A stretch of 64,000 nt of DNA, from NCBI GenBank assembly GCA_902800435.1, contig CADCEQ010000011.1, positions 1 to 64,000 on the forward strand, written 5' to 3'. This DNA is from an uncultured Prevotellaceae bacterium (GTDB lineage: Bacteria; Bacteroidota; Bacteroidia; Bacteroidales; Bacteroidaceae). The position numbers were made by a program, and so were the translations under genes. The stretch's first letter is position 1. Every line of letters starts with the position of its first letter. Under the pieces are notes generated by a model, which was given only the letters and a program-made list of their open reading frames with translations, was not told the origin of the DNA and searched no databases. This document shows, in pieces, positions 52,691 to 61,501 of this stretch.

Positions 52691-54463
52691 CTACTGTTTA
52701 TAGATTGTGCCATTGTCGTCAATCAGCAGGATGGTGAGTGTGCCGTTGGGTAAGAGAGGATTACAATAGGTTGAGCAATGGCGGATGATGGTGGCGGCAA
52801 ATGCGTTCAGCTTGTCGGCAGGCAGTTTCTCCCACAGTTCACGTGCCAGCGTGATGTGGCTAAGGTCGATGACGCAGCCGGCCTCGCTGAGCATCTGCCC
52901 GACGAATGCCTTGTTCATCACGGCCTTGCGGCTGTGGGTATCCAGATGCCCCTCGGCTAACTTCACGGCCTTGCCCAGCATCACGCCGAGCGTAACCGAC
53001 GTGAAACCGAGTTCATGGGCCATCTTCAGCGTCTCGCCGATGTAGTTGCCATACTCGACGAACGCTTGCTGGGGCAGGTCGGGATAGAGTGTCTTCACAA
53101 AGCGCTCACTCTTGCCGCCGCTGTTGATGACCACACGCTCAAAGCCCGAAGCCTTTGCCACCGTCATACATTTGCGGATGGAGTCGATGAAGGCCTCTTC
53201 GCTGAAGGGCTTCACGATGCCGCTGACACCAATGATGGAGATACCACCCTCGATGCCGAGACGGGGATTGAAGGTGCGGCGGGCAATCTCCTCACCATGG
53301 GGGACGGAGAAGCCCACCCCCACCCCCTCCCCAAGGGAGGGGAGCTGAGAGTCCATAAGGAGCGGCATGAGGTTCTTCTCGATCATCTCGCGGGGACCAC
53401 GGTTGATGGCAGGTTCGCCCGGCGCATAGTCGAAGCCAGGCAGCGTGAATCGGCCGACTCCCTCGCCCCCCTCGATGACTATAGCCCCCCCGGCCTTGGG
53501 GAGGGGACGGAGGTGGGCCCTCACCTCAATGCCGTTGGTCACGTCGGGATCGTCGCCAGCCTCCTTGATGCAGTAGGCGTAGCCCTCACCATAGCCTACG
53601 GCCACGTTGATGGTCTCGCCATTGGGCAGGATGACCGGCACTTCTTCGGGCATTTCCCCATACAGCAACTTCCGCACGGCAGCCACCGCTGCCGCCGTAG
53701 CACAGGTGCCGGTGGTCAGTCCACTGTGCAGCGGAAAGAACTCGGGCAGCAGATGCTCCACGGTGCGACGGAGCCCGTAAGGGCCATTGACCGTGTGGAA
53801 TGAGGCTGGCATGACGGGGTGCTTCAGTGCGATGATCTTCATGCCCAGCCGGCGTGCTTCATCCACCTTCTCCTGGAAGCCGCCCGTCAGTCCGCTTTCC
53901 TTCATCAGTATGGCGTCGGCCTTCACACTGTCAGGATAGAAGCACAGCTGTCCATCGGTGGCTCCCTGCTCATGGGCCAGTCGGATGCTGCTCTCACGGC
54001 GGAGGATGCGGTAGACGACACGGACTCCCTTCGCCTCAAGCGGTTTGAGGCGGCTGATGCTCTGAACGCCAGTGGTGGCGAAAAGTGTAAAGCCCACCCC
54101 CAGCCCCTCCCGAGAGGAGGGGAGAAGGGAAGACAGTTCGCTGTATTCATCAATCCACGTAATGTCGGGGTCGCGAGGCGGATAGATTCGCTCGTAGCGC
54201 ACCACGGGAAGTCCCGCTTCGGCAATATTGCCATGCAACTGCGAAGCGAACGGATGGGCGGCATCTACAATCAGGCGGATGTCGTGCTCACGACAGAACG
54301 CCACGATGGCGGCGCGGTCGAGTGCACCGTCTATGCGCTGCCCGTGCTGCATCGCGACCTCCTGTTCGCCCGTCTTCGTGCTATAGAAGAAGGGCGAGCC
54401 TGCCTCCTCGAGCACCTCGACGGCCCTGCGGCCCTCTGTCGTTCCTCCGAATACCAGTATCAT
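52691..54463 (-). CDS. CbiJ-CbiD fusion: cobalt-precorrin-6A reductase and cobalt-precorrin-5B C1-methyltransferase
   Basis: 590 residues from MILVFGGTTEGRRAVEVLEE; a longer frame upstream lies in the previous gene. Residues 1-245 are CbiJ/CobK (FGGTTEGRR, VDAAHPFASQLHGN, YRILRRESS). From 246 on is CbiD (LHSGLTTGTCATAAAVAAVR, VAVGYGEGYAYCIKEAGDDP, SFGERVVINSGGKSER-type block, GNYIGETLKMAHELG). Three stretches are encoded by GC-rich palindromic repeats: LPSSREGLGVGF in CbiJ and LPKAGGA and LPSLGEGVGVGF in CbiD. The start overlaps the cbiG-cbiF stop by 4 bp. Confidence 0.94.
   Translation of the reverse strand: MILVFGGTTEGRRAVEVLEEAGSPFFYSTKTGEQEVAMQHGQRIDGALDRAAIVAFCREHDIRLIVDAAHPFASQLHGNIAEAGLPVVRYERIYPPRDPDITWIDEYSELSSLLPSSREGLGVGFTLFATTGVQSISRLKPLEAKGVRVVYRILRRESSIRLAHEQGATDGQLCFYPDSVKADAILMKESGLTGGFQEKVDEARRLGMKIIALKHPVMPASFHTVNGPYGLRRTVEHLLPEFFPLHSGLTTGTCATAAAVAAVRKLLYGEMPEEVPVILPNGETINVAVGYGEGYAYCIKEAGDDPDVTNGIEVRAHLRPLPKAGGAIVIEGGEGVGRFTLPGFDYAPGEPAINRGPREMIEKNLMPLLMDSQLPSLGEGVGVGFSVPHGEEIARRTFNPRLGIEGGISIIGVSGIVKPFSEEAFIDSIRKCMTVAKASGFERVVINSGGKSERFVKTLYPDLPQQAFVEYGNYIGETLKMAHELGFTSVTLGVMLGKAVKLAEGHLDTHSRKAVMNKAFVGQMLSEAGCVIDLSHITLARELWEKLPADKLNAFAATIIRHCSTYCNPLLPNGTLTILLIDDNGTIYKQ
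53312..53344. repeat. In-frame GC-rich palindrome (family B) in cbiD
   Basis: AGCCCACCCCCA followed by 8-bp arms CCCCTCCC (53324-53331) and GGGAGGGG (53335-53342). On the coding strand it gives LPSLGEGVGVGF. Nearly the same sequence and orientation as 54091-54124. Confidence 0.75.
53483..53518. repeat. Imperfect GC-rich palindrome in cbiD (possible family B copy)
   Basis: A run of seven C, then GGCCTTGGGGAGGGG. It encodes RPLPKAGGAIV in the first third of CbiD. The match to the other family B copies is partial. Confidence 0.4.
54091..54124. repeat. In-frame GC-rich palindrome (family B) in cbiJ
   Basis: AGCCCACCCCCAG followed by 7-bp arms CCCCTCC (54104-54110) and GGAGGGG (54116-54122). Encodes LPSSREGLGVGF between two conserved CbiJ blocks. 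Confidence 0.75.
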
Positions 54464-56241
54464 GAGGGGTCGCCTTGACGGAAGAGGTGGGTGAAGTATT
54501 TGGAATAGAGCTCGGAGAGGCCCTGACGGTTGTTGATAGCCTCGCCGACGACAATCATCGTGGTGAGCGTCAGGTTGTTGTCGTGAACAATCCTGGCAAG
54601 GTCTTTCAGCTGGCCGCGATAGATCTTCTGGTCGGGCCACGTCAGGTGGTAGCAGGCGGCGACGGGCGTATCCTCAGGATATTCCTGCAAGAGTTCGCGC
54701 TGCACGTCGTCGACGATGGCCGCCGAGAGGAAGATGCACATCGTCGACTGGCTGCGGGCCAGCAGGTGGAGCTGCTCTTTCTCGGGCATGGGCGTCCGGC
54801 CTTCGCCACGTGTCAGGATGATTGTCTGGCAGCGCTCAGGGATCGTGAACTGGCTCTGCAGTTCGGCGGCGGCGGCGAGAAACGACGAGATGCCCGGCGT
54901 GATGTGATAGTCCATGCCGTTCGCGTCGAAGAAGGCCATCTGCTCCTGAATGGCACCGAAGATGCAGGGGTCGCCAGTATGCAGACGGACGATGAAGTGG
55001 CCGCGGTCGTAGTGCTCCTTCATCAGCTGGCACTGCTCCTCGAGGGTCATGTCGGCCGACGAGCGCACGACGGCTCCCGGCTTGTGGCAGTCGGTCAGCG
55101 CCTTGGGCACCAGCGAACCGGCATATAATATAAGGTCGGCCTGCTCCAGCATCTTCCTGCCACGCACGCTGATCAGGTCAGGGTCGCCAGGGCCGGCACC
55201 GACAATCTCGATATGCCCTTTATGAGAGCGCAGGTACTTATGGTCGATGGCGAGGGCGGCCGTCCAGTTCTTACCCTTCACCTTGGGGATGATGAGCTGA
55301 CCATGGTTGGAGCCAAGGATGGCCGCCGCCTCGCAGACGCTGGGCGTGCCGACGTGCTTTTCGACGGTCTTACTCGGATTAGGCACCTCCACCTTTGCCA
55401 GTTCCTCTGCCGTAAAGAACACCACCTCCTCGTCGTATTCGTCTTCGAGCATCTCCACGAACTCCTCGTCCTGCTTCACGTCGATGGTGCAGTAGCGGTG
55501 GGCACAAGGCAGCACGCCTCGATGGGCAAAAGCCTCGTCTATCTCGTCGTAGATGCTCTCATAGTCCTCGGGGTGATGCGCCAGCCCGAAGCCTATCGTT
55601 CCCACCATCGGCACGAAGTGGAGTTCAAGCATGCCGTATGGAGCCCTGCGGTTGTAGGGCGAGACGATGATGAGCAGGCGGAACTTCCGGGGGTCGGCCT
55701 CGGCGATGTCACGGATGATGGTCACGTGCTCTGGCTTTGTCGCCTCCAAGTAGTCCGTTCCCTCGTCGCGGGCCTCGATGAGCAGGGCCGTCGGCTGACG
55801 GTTGACGAAAGCAAAGATGCAGTCGTTCATGTCGTCGATGTCGCTGGCTACGGGCCAGTCGAAGCGTTTCTCAAAGGTGTCGAGCGCCCAGAGTCCCGCA
55901 TTGTCGCTCTGCGTGGTGATGACTGGTCTGGCGCCCAGCACATCCGCAATGGTCTGCGCCAAGTCGTTGGCCCCTCCGATGTGACCAGAAAGCACGGAAA
56001 CGGCGTTCCTTCCGAAACTGTCGATACACACCACGGCAGGGTCTTCGTGCTTGTCGTTGACATACGGCGCAATGGTGCGCACGCAGATACCCATTGCCCC
56101 GATGAACACAAAGCCGTCGAAGTCGTTCCAACGCTTGCCGACATCAGTACGCTGAATCACCGTCCCCCGCAACTGCCTCTTAATCGTGCCAGCAACGTCT
56201 TTCCTTGCTTCACTAATCTGTATAATCGCTATTTTCTTCAT
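54460..56241 (-). CDS. CbiG-CbiF fusion: cobalt-precorrin-5A hydrolase and cobalt-precorrin-4 C11-methyltransferase
   Basis: 593 residues. CbiG occupies about 1-335: FVFIGAMGICVRTIAPYV, DSFGRNAVSVLSGHIGGAND, and a C-terminal CbiG domain with GTPSVCEAAAILGS. CbiF/CobM occupies about 342-593: IVGAGPGDPDLISVRG, ILYAGSLVP, RLHTGDPCIFGAIQEQ, and GISSFLAAAAELQSQFTIPE, an SAM-dependent tetrapyrrole methylase. The two domains act on consecutive intermediates. It overlaps cbiJ-cbiD by 4 bp and is separated from the other cbi genes by a KilA-N gene and a small lipoprotein gene. Confidence 0.95.
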   Translation of the reverse strand: MKKIAIIQISEARKDVAGTIKRQLRGTVIQRTDVGKRWNDFDGFVFIGAMGICVRTIAPYVNDKHEDPAVVCIDSFGRNAVSVLSGHIGGANDLAQTIADVLGARPVITTQSDNAGLWALDTFEKRFDWPVASDIDDMNDCIFAFVNRQPTALLIEARDEGTDYLEATKPEHVTIIRDIAEADPRKFRLLIIVSPYNRRAPYGMLELHFVPMVGTIGFGLAHHPEDYESIYDEIDEAFAHRGVLPCAHRYCTIDVKQDEEFVEMLEDEYDEEVVFFTAEELAKVEVPNPSKTVEKHVGTPSVCEAAAILGSNHGQLIIPKVKGKNWTAALAIDHKYLRSHKGHIEIVGAGPGDPDLISVRGRKMLEQADLILYAGSLVPKALTDCHKPGAVVRSSADMTLEEQCQLMKEHYDRGHFIVRLHTGDPCIFGAIQEQMAFFDANGMDYHITPGISSFLAAAAELQSQFTIPERCQTIILTRGEGRTPMPEKEQLHLLARSQSTMCIFLSAAIVDDVQRELLQEYPEDTPVAACYHLTWPDQKIYRGQLKDLARIVHDNNLTLTTMIVVGEAINNRQGLSELYSKYFTHLFRQGDPS

Positions 56242-56283
56242 TGGTATTGGTAGTCAAATTATTGAATAAGGACTTTAATCCTG

Positions 56284-57102
56284 CTATTTCAGCAGTATCC
56301 TACCCTCGTTGCCCTCCAGCACTTGCATCTGCTGGATGGCTATCTGATTCAGTTTGACGAGTCGTTCGCCCTGAGGTACGCCGTCATCAATTAAAACAGC
56401 ATTTATATTCTCCATATTCGAGAGGCAGATGAGTTCGTTAATCGTTGCATAGTCGCGGATATTGCCTTTGAGGTCGGGATTCGCCTCGCGCCATTGCTTG
56501 GCAGTCATTCCAAACATCGCAACATTTAGCACATCGGCCTCCTCAGCGTAAATAATGCTTGACTGTGCAGGGGTTACCTCCTCTGGAATCAGATGGCGCT
56601 TGATGGCATCGGTATGTATGCGGTAGTTAATCTTCGAGAGTTCACGCTTGGCCGTCCAGCCTATCAGTTCCTGCTCCTTAGCTTTCAGACGTTGGAACTC
56701 CATGACCAAGTAGAGTTCGAATTCCACAGATACCCAATTTGCAAATTTAAAGGCAATGTCTGACCTGGCATAGGTCCCACCATAACGGCCTGCCTGAGAA
56801 ATAAGTCCAATAGCATTAGTAGCCTCAATCCATTGAGTGGGTGAGAGGGTAAACGCATTCAGACCTGCCTGAGTTCTAAACCCCTCGAATTCGAGGGGGT
56901 TAAAATTCGGATTGTAGAGTGTCTCCCACAATCCAAGATACTCAATGGTGTTGCGGTTACGCATCCAGTTGGCAATCACACCTGCTGGATCAGTCTCATT
57001 TTTCTGTTTAGCGATATCGGTGATGCAGATATAGTCAATGCCATCTTTTGTCATCGTCCGGATGTTTGCATCCTTCACTGTTATTGTCTTTTGTTTTGCC
57101 AT
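56284..57102 (-). CDS. KilA-N domain protein inside the corrinoid operon
   Basis: 272 residues from MAKQKTITVKDANIRTM; an ATG two codons upstream is an equal alternative. The KilA-N DNA-binding domain covers about residues 10-125: YICITDIAKQ, NWMRNRNTIEYLGLWETLYN, FRTQAGLNAFTLSPTQWIEA and GGTYARSDIAFKFANWVSVE. The C-terminal half is helical. Such genes occur in phages and as single genes on Bacteroidetes chromosomes. It has no link to corrinoid synthesis; its place between cbiE-T and cbiG-F looks like an insertion. No phage genes flank it. Confidence 0.88.
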   Translation of the reverse strand: MAKQKTITVKDANIRTMTKDGIDYICITDIAKQKNETDPAGVIANWMRNRNTIEYLGLWETLYNPNFNPLEFEGFRTQAGLNAFTLSPTQWIEATNAIGLISQAGRYGGTYARSDIAFKFANWVSVEFELYLVMEFQRLKAKEQELIGWTAKRELSKINYRIHTDAIKRHLIPEEVTPAQSSIIYAEEADVLNVAMFGMTAKQWREANPDLKGNIRDYATINELICLSNMENINAVLIDDGVPQGERLVKLNQIAIQQMQVLEGNEGRILLK

Positions 57103-57115
57103 AATCATCAAACTT

Positions 57116-57586
57116 TTACTCGTCACTATCCTTGTTGTCATAATAGCCGGCTTCGTAGCCTTCTTCGTAGCCTAACTGATATTCCTTCCGCTTCTTTCCC
57201 TTGTAGCGGCAGGCGTCGTCGTACTGGCCACCCCAGCCGTTGTCCATCACGGCGTCGTCTTCACCGTTGTCATAGCCGGCTTCGTAGCCCTCCTCGTAAT
57301 AGCGGGATATGGTCACTTTAGGGGATGCCGGTTTTTCCACGACGGGAGGTGTTGACGGTTCTTGTGACGGCTTTGTCTCATTGACAGTTGTAGCAGGAAG
57401 AGGAGTAACAGGACTGGGGGTAACAGGTGGAGAGTACACAGGCTGCATCTCGTGCTGTGGTGCTGGCACAGCTTGCTCAACTTGTGCCTGTGGTTTGGCC
57501 TCCTCTCTTTGCCTACAACCACAAAAGAGGCAAACAAAGAGGCTAAGGACAATGATGTCGGTATTGTTTAAGCAGTAATACTTCAT
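57116..57586 (-). CDS. Small lipoprotein with Pro-rich linker and GYEAGY repeats
   Basis: 156 residues from MKYYCLNNTDIIVLSLFVCL; lipobox-like CGC near residue 23. The middle (about 35-95) is Pro/Thr-rich (PPVTPSPVTPLPATTV). The C-terminal third contains two copies of a YEEGYEAGY motif around an acidic NGEDDAVMDNGWGGQYDDAC segment, which could bind cations. I do not recognise the family. It lies directly upstream of the KilA-N gene (13 bp) in the same direction. Confidence 0.65.
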   Translation of the reverse strand: MKYYCLNNTDIIVLSLFVCLFCGCRQREEAKPQAQVEQAVPAPQHEMQPVYSPPVTPSPVTPLPATTVNETKPSQEPSTPPVVEKPASPKVTISRYYEEGYEAGYDNGEDDAVMDNGWGGQYDDACRYKGKKRKEYQLGYEEGYEAGYYDNKDSDE

Positions 57587-57659
57587 AGGTCGCATTTGTA
57601 TCGTGTGCAAAGTTAGCAAATTACTTAGAGACTACCAAGGGAAACAGCAAAAAATGCAT

Positions 57660-57775
57660 TTTAGTAAATGTGACAATGTGACTGTGACATTAAGGTTTTC
57701 GCTCTCAAGAGCCTCCTCATAAACGCGAGGAGCCAGTTGAGTTACGTGAGGAGCCGCCTCGCAACAATCAGCCAC
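57660..57775. repeat. Spacer repeat related to the 19883-20040 element
   Basis: AAATGTGACAATGTGACTGT followed by GACATT, then two GAGGAGCC hairpin halves (GCGAGGAGCCAGTTG, GTGAGGAGCCGCCTCGC). The same words occur in the same order at 19957-20040. It fills most of the 227-bp space between the lipoprotein gene and cbiE-T; nothing else is seen there. Confidence 0.65.
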
Positions 57776-57813
57776 TCCCCTAGGTCGGCCTGCCCCCATT
57801 TTCCTCGTTTGAC

Positions 57814-59037
57814 TCAGCGGAAAGCTTTCAATATATCGATGGGATTATGGTCGTTGAGCTGGACATGGAGCGGTGGATCCTGGCTGAGCGAGAGGGCGGC
57901 GCAGGCCTCGTCCCAAAGCAGGCGGCTGTCGGCTGGGACATGGGGGCTGCTGACGCTGTTGAAGACGATGACGCCACCGGGGGCGAGCATCGTGAGCACC
58001 TTCGACATGATTTCCTTCAGGCGGCCGCCGTGTCCGCCGATGAAGACGGCGTCGGGGAGGGTTGTAGGGAGGGGAGTTTGTAGGATACCCGGGGCACCGA
58101 AGCGGCGGGCGTTTTCGTGGATGATGGCCTCGCACTCGGGGCGTATTTCGAAGGCGTGGATTTCGAGATGGGGGAACAGCAGACGGGCCTCGATGGAGAC
58201 GCTACCCGTGCAGAAGCCGATGTCCCAGAAGACGTGACGACGGGGCAGGTCGAGGGCTTGGAGGGTGAGCAGGCGGATGGGCATCTTGGTGATCATCTTC
58301 TCCCGGCCGTCGAGGAGGGCGAAGCTGGCGTCGGGGAGGCCGAAGGGTTTGGCAGTGGCACCGCCACTGCATAGCGAACAAGAGGTGAGGATGAGACAGT
58401 TGGGGGAGGCGAAGGTGCGCTGGGCAGCGGCTTCGAGGGATAATGTGGAGACTGTTTCTTCGTCGGGATTGCCGAGGTGCTCGCCAATGTGCATCAGATA
58501 GTTGGTGTAGCCGTAGTCGAGCATGTGCCAGGCGATGGCGGCAGGGGTGTGCTGGCGGTCGGTGAGCACGCCGATTTTGGAAGTCCGCTCAATGAGGGCG
58601 CGGTCGAAAGCCGGCCAGGGGCGGCCAGTCAGCGAGACGATGTGCATGTCGTGATAGGGCATCAGCAGTCGGTGGGCCAGCATCTGGAGCGAGTTGAACG
58701 ACGGATAGACCGTGATATCGGCATCAGGCATCCGGCTGCGAATGGTGTTGGCAAAGCCGAAGAACAGTGGGTCGCCGGAGGCGAAGATGATGAGCCTCCC
58801 CCCACCCCCTCCCGTAGAGGGGGAGTCTGCCCTACAGAGGGAGCCATACTGCTCGAAGACGGCATCGAGGGGGACGGTAATGTCAATCCACTCGGCGTCC
58901 TTCGGCAGTAGCGGTGCCACGATGTCGTGATGGCGCTTGCCGCCAGAAAACACCTTGCCGTTCTTGATAACGTCCAGCACTTCAGGCGGGAAAAACGGCT
59001 GTGGGTTGTCGCTGATTCCAATAACGATGAACATCAT
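57814..59037 (-). CDS. CbiE-CbiT fusion (CobL-type): cobalt-precorrin-7 C5- and precorrin-6B C15-methyltransferase/decarboxylase
   Basis: 407 residues. CbiE (about 1-240): FIVIGISDNPQPFF, FSGGKRHHDIV, ASGDPLFFG, VYPSFNSLQMLAHRL. CbiT (about 249-407): FWDIGFCTGSVSIEARLLFP is the SAM-binding loop and VFIGGHGGRLKEI a later motif. Two insertions come from palindromic repeats: GSLCRADSPSTGGGGG before ASGDP, and SLCSGGATAKP in the CbiE-CbiT linker region. It overlaps cbiH-cbiC by 4 bp. Confidence 0.95.
   Translation of the reverse strand: MMFIVIGISDNPQPFFPPEVLDVIKNGKVFSGGKRHHDIVAPLLPKDAEWIDITVPLDAVFEQYGSLCRADSPSTGGGGGRLIIFASGDPLFFGFANTIRSRMPDADITVYPSFNSLQMLAHRLLMPYHDMHIVSLTGRPWPAFDRALIERTSKIGVLTDRQHTPAAIAWHMLDYGYTNYLMHIGEHLGNPDEETVSTLSLEAAAQRTFASPNCLILTSCSLCSGGATAKPFGLPDASFALLDGREKMITKMPIRLLTLQALDLPRRHVFWDIGFCTGSVSIEARLLFPHLEIHAFEIRPECEAIIHENARRFGAPGILQTPLPTTLPDAVFIGGHGGRLKEIMSKVLTMLAPGGVIVFNSVSSPHVPADSRLLWDEACAALSLSQDPPLHVQLNDHNPIDILKAFR
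58352..58379. repeat. In-frame 8-3-8 palindrome (family A) in cbiE-cbiT
   Basis: Perfect arms GCAGTGGC (58352-58359) and GCCACTGC (58363-58370) with a 3-base loop, followed by ATAGCGAAC. It encodes SLCSGGATA. The copy at 62419-62446 has the same structure and tail. Confidence 0.75.
58796..58844. repeat. In-frame GC-rich palindrome (family B) in cbiE
   Basis: A run of C with CCCCCT (58805-58810) pairing with AGGGGG (58818-58823), extended by CTACAGAGGGAGCC. Encodes GSLCRADSPSTGGGGG directly before the conserved ASGDPLFF block. Confidence 0.7.
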
Positions 59038-60452
59038 AGATCACGGCCAGGCTTTAGTTGTGCGGCATCGTCGAAGGTCAGGATGGCGTTGCAGAGAGTG
59101 GCGGCGAGGTTGGAGCCGCCCTTGCGCCCCTCAACGATGATCTTGGGAATGTCGCGGAATGGCTTCACCATGTGCTTCGACTCGCGGACGTGGACGAAAC
59201 CTACGGGGGCGGCGATGATGCCTGCCGGATGGGCTTTGCCTTTGCGGATGAGGTCGCAGAGCTCCATCAGCGCCGTAGGAGCGTTGCCGAAGGCGAAGAG
59301 GGCATCAGGGTGTTCCTCGACGGCGAGACGGATGCCGGCCTGAGTGCGTGTAATCCCCTGTGCGTCAGCCATCTCAGCCACGCGAGGGTCGCTCAAATAA
59401 CATTTGGCCTCGATGCCCAAGCGCTGGAGGGCGCCCTTGCGGATGCCGCTGACGACCATCGTCACGTCGGTCACGATGGTCGTCAGCGTGCCGTCCTTCA
59501 CCTTATTATATAATAGCTCCACAGCCCCTGGGTCAGTATGGAGGATGTTCTCCATATCGAAGTCGGCGGTGGTATGGATGGCGTGGAGCAGGGCCCATTG
59601 ATGGTCTAAGGCATAGTCACCCTTCAATTCTCCAAGAATGGTGCGGAAGGATTCTATCATAATGTTCTGACCAATCTTATTGCCTTCGTTCGCTTCATCG
59701 CGATAATACCCACGAGGCGTAATAATCAGCTTACGCCCCTCGCCATTTGGAGAGTTTATATACGACTGTGAGTTGCCAATGATGATGACGGTGAACATAT
59801 CTACGTCCTCAGGGTCAAAGGCTCCAAGGGTCGTCACCTTCACCTCCTGCTCCTCACGTCCTGCTTGACGCACATAGCCGACAGGCGTCAGTTCGCTACG
59901 CTCCTGGAGGAACAGCTCCTGCAAACGGTACAACTGCCAGTAGCGGTCGTGCGACTTCGGGTTGTAGACGGCAGTCACGAAATCGGCCGCTGCCGCCGCC
60001 TTGATGCGCCGCTCTATCAGTTCCCAGGGCGTCATCAGGTCGGAGAGCGAGATGATGCACGTGTCGTGGCCCGTTGGTGCGCCAAGCAGCGAGGCCGCCT
60101 TCTGGAAAGCCGAAATGCCCGGCAGCGAGACAATCTCAATATCCGACCGGCGGGCAGCCTTCATCTCGTAGATGAGCGGTGTCATACCGTAGATGCCGGC
60201 ATCGCCCGACGAGATGACGACGACGGTCTTACCCGTCTCGGCCAGATTGAAAGCCTGCTCTGCCCGCTCGCGCTCGTGGCGCATACCGGTATCGATACAC
60301 GTGCAGTCGGCTTTCAGATAGTCCTCGACAAATCGGAAGTAATACTTATAGCCGACGATGGCGTCAGCCCGACGAACGGCGTCAATCACGGCGGGCGTTA
60401 TGTCTTCCTTGCCGCCAGGTCCTAAGCCTGCTATGATAATCTGTTTTTTCAT
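59034..60452 (-). CDS. CbiH-CbiC fusion: cobalt-precorrin-3B C17-methyltransferase and precorrin-8 methylmutase
   Basis: 472 residues. CbiH/CobJ (about 1-245): IIAGLGPGGKEDITPAVIDA, VISSGDAGIYGM, LPGISAFQKAASLLGAP, AVYNPKSHDR. CbiC/CobH (about 255-472): AVELLYNKVKDG, TIVTDVTMVVSGI, FAFGNAPTALMEL, and PVGFVHVRESK, with the active-site His in that last block. The linker contains SPNGEGRKL, a possible extra repeat-coded stretch. These enzymes act early (ring contraction) and late (methyl migration) in the same pathway. Confidence 0.95.
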   Translation of the reverse strand: MKKQIIIAGLGPGGKEDITPAVIDAVRRADAIVGYKYYFRFVEDYLKADCTCIDTGMRHERERAEQAFNLAETGKTVVVISSGDAGIYGMTPLIYEMKAARRSDIEIVSLPGISAFQKAASLLGAPTGHDTCIISLSDLMTPWELIERRIKAAAAADFVTAVYNPKSHDRYWQLYRLQELFLQERSELTPVGYVRQAGREEQEVKVTTLGAFDPEDVDMFTVIIIGNSQSYINSPNGEGRKLIITPRGYYRDEANEGNKIGQNIMIESFRTILGELKGDYALDHQWALLHAIHTTADFDMENILHTDPGAVELLYNKVKDGTLTTIVTDVTMVVSGIRKGALQRLGIEAKCYLSDPRVAEMADAQGITRTQAGIRLAVEEHPDALFAFGNAPTALMELCDLIRKGKAHPAGIIAAPVGFVHVRESKHMVKPFRDIPKIIVEGRKGGSNLAATLCNAILTFDDAAQLKPGRDL

Positions 60453-60475
60453 AATACTTTGAGGTTACAGGGTGG

Positions 60476-61501
60476 TCATTTCCGCTCCTTTACAATGACG
60501 TAGATGATGACGGGGGCGCCGATGAGGGGGGTGACGGCGTTCAGCGGGATGACACCCGACTCACCGGGAAGGAAGCAGACGAGGTTGCACGTCAGACCGA
60601 CGACGGCTCCCATCAGAATGGTGGCAGGCATCAGGATGCGGTGGTTGTCGGTAACGATGAGCAGACGGACGATGTGGGGCACGGCCAGTCCGATGAAGGC
60701 CACGGGACCGCAGAAGGCGGTGGTGACGGCTGAGAGCAGGCCGGTGACGATGAGAAGCCAGTTGCGCACACGCAGCACGTTGATGCCGAGGTTGGCGGCA
60801 TAGCCCTCGCCGAGCATCAAGGCATTGAGGGGCTTGATGAGCAGGACGGCTCCGACGAGGCCCAGGACGGTGACGCCAGCAAAGACGGGCATATTAGCCA
60901 TCGAGACGCCGCCGAAGCTGCCCATTCCCCAGACTATATACGACTTGACGCCCTCGTCGGTGGCGAAAAAGTTGAGCAGCGAGATGGCCGAGTTGGCGAT
61001 GTAGCCAATCATGATGCCGACGATGAGCAGCATGACGTTGCTGCGCACCAGCGTCGAGAAAAAGAAGATGAGGGCGATGACGGCCATTGCCCCGATAAAC
61101 GCCGCAGCAAGGACGGCCACGAAGCCCGACAGCTGGAGACTGCCCACGGAGAGGCTGCCGCCAAAGAGCAGCATGACGAGTGCCACGCCCAGTCCGGCGC
61201 CGCTGTTGACGCCGAAGATACCGGGACCGGCCAGGGGATTGCGGAACGCCGTCTGCAGCAGCAGTCCGCTGACGGCCAGTGCGCCGCCGCAGAGCACGGC
61301 AGTCATGGCCTGCGGCAGCCGCGACTGGAGGACGATATATTGCCAGGCGGCGGAAACTTCAGCTGCCGGATGTCCGAAGAGGATAGAGACGACGTCGGCA
61401 GCAGGAATCCTGACCGACCCCACCAACAGGTTAAGGGCGAACAGGGCAACCGTCAGGACGGCCAGTAACAGGCAGCACCAGAGAGATTTACGATTTGACA
61501 A
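60476..61501 (-). CDS. FecCD-family ABC permease (BtuC-like, copy 2)
   Basis: 341 residues from a TTG start (codon at 61499-61501), since no ATG lies before the first helix. BtuC signatures: QSRLPQAMTAVLCGGALAVS, NPLAGPGIFGVNSGAGLG, GLAVPHIVR and a final GAPVIIYVIVKERK. It overlaps its binding-protein gene by 14 bp. Paralogue of 50953-51981. No ATPase gene accompanies it. Confidence 0.9.
   Translation of the reverse strand: MSNRKSLWCCLLLAVLTVALFALNLLVGSVRIPAADVVSILFGHPAAEVSAAWQYIVLQSRLPQAMTAVLCGGALAVSGLLLQTAFRNPLAGPGIFGVNSGAGLGVALVMLLFGGSLSVGSLQLSGFVAVLAAAFIGAMAVIALIFFFSTLVRSNVMLLIVGIMIGYIANSAISLLNFFATDEGVKSYIVWGMGSFGGVSMANMPVFAGVTVLGLVGAVLLIKPLNALMLGEGYAANLGINVLRVRNWLLIVTGLLSAVTTAFCGPVAFIGLAVPHIVRLLIVTDNHRILMPATILMGAVVGLTCNLVCFLPGESGVIPLNAVTPLIGAPVIIYVIVKERK

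Noticed and set aside
55121..55133. TATAAT words in coding sequences as promoters
   Set aside because: Bacteroidetes promoters use TAnnTTTG; the words are inside genes and in both orientations.
56880..56903. Palindrome CCCCTCGAATTCGAGGGG in the KilA-N gene as another inserted repeat
   Set aside because: It encodes FNPLEFEGF, a motif usual in KilA-N proteins at this place, so conservation is at the protein level.
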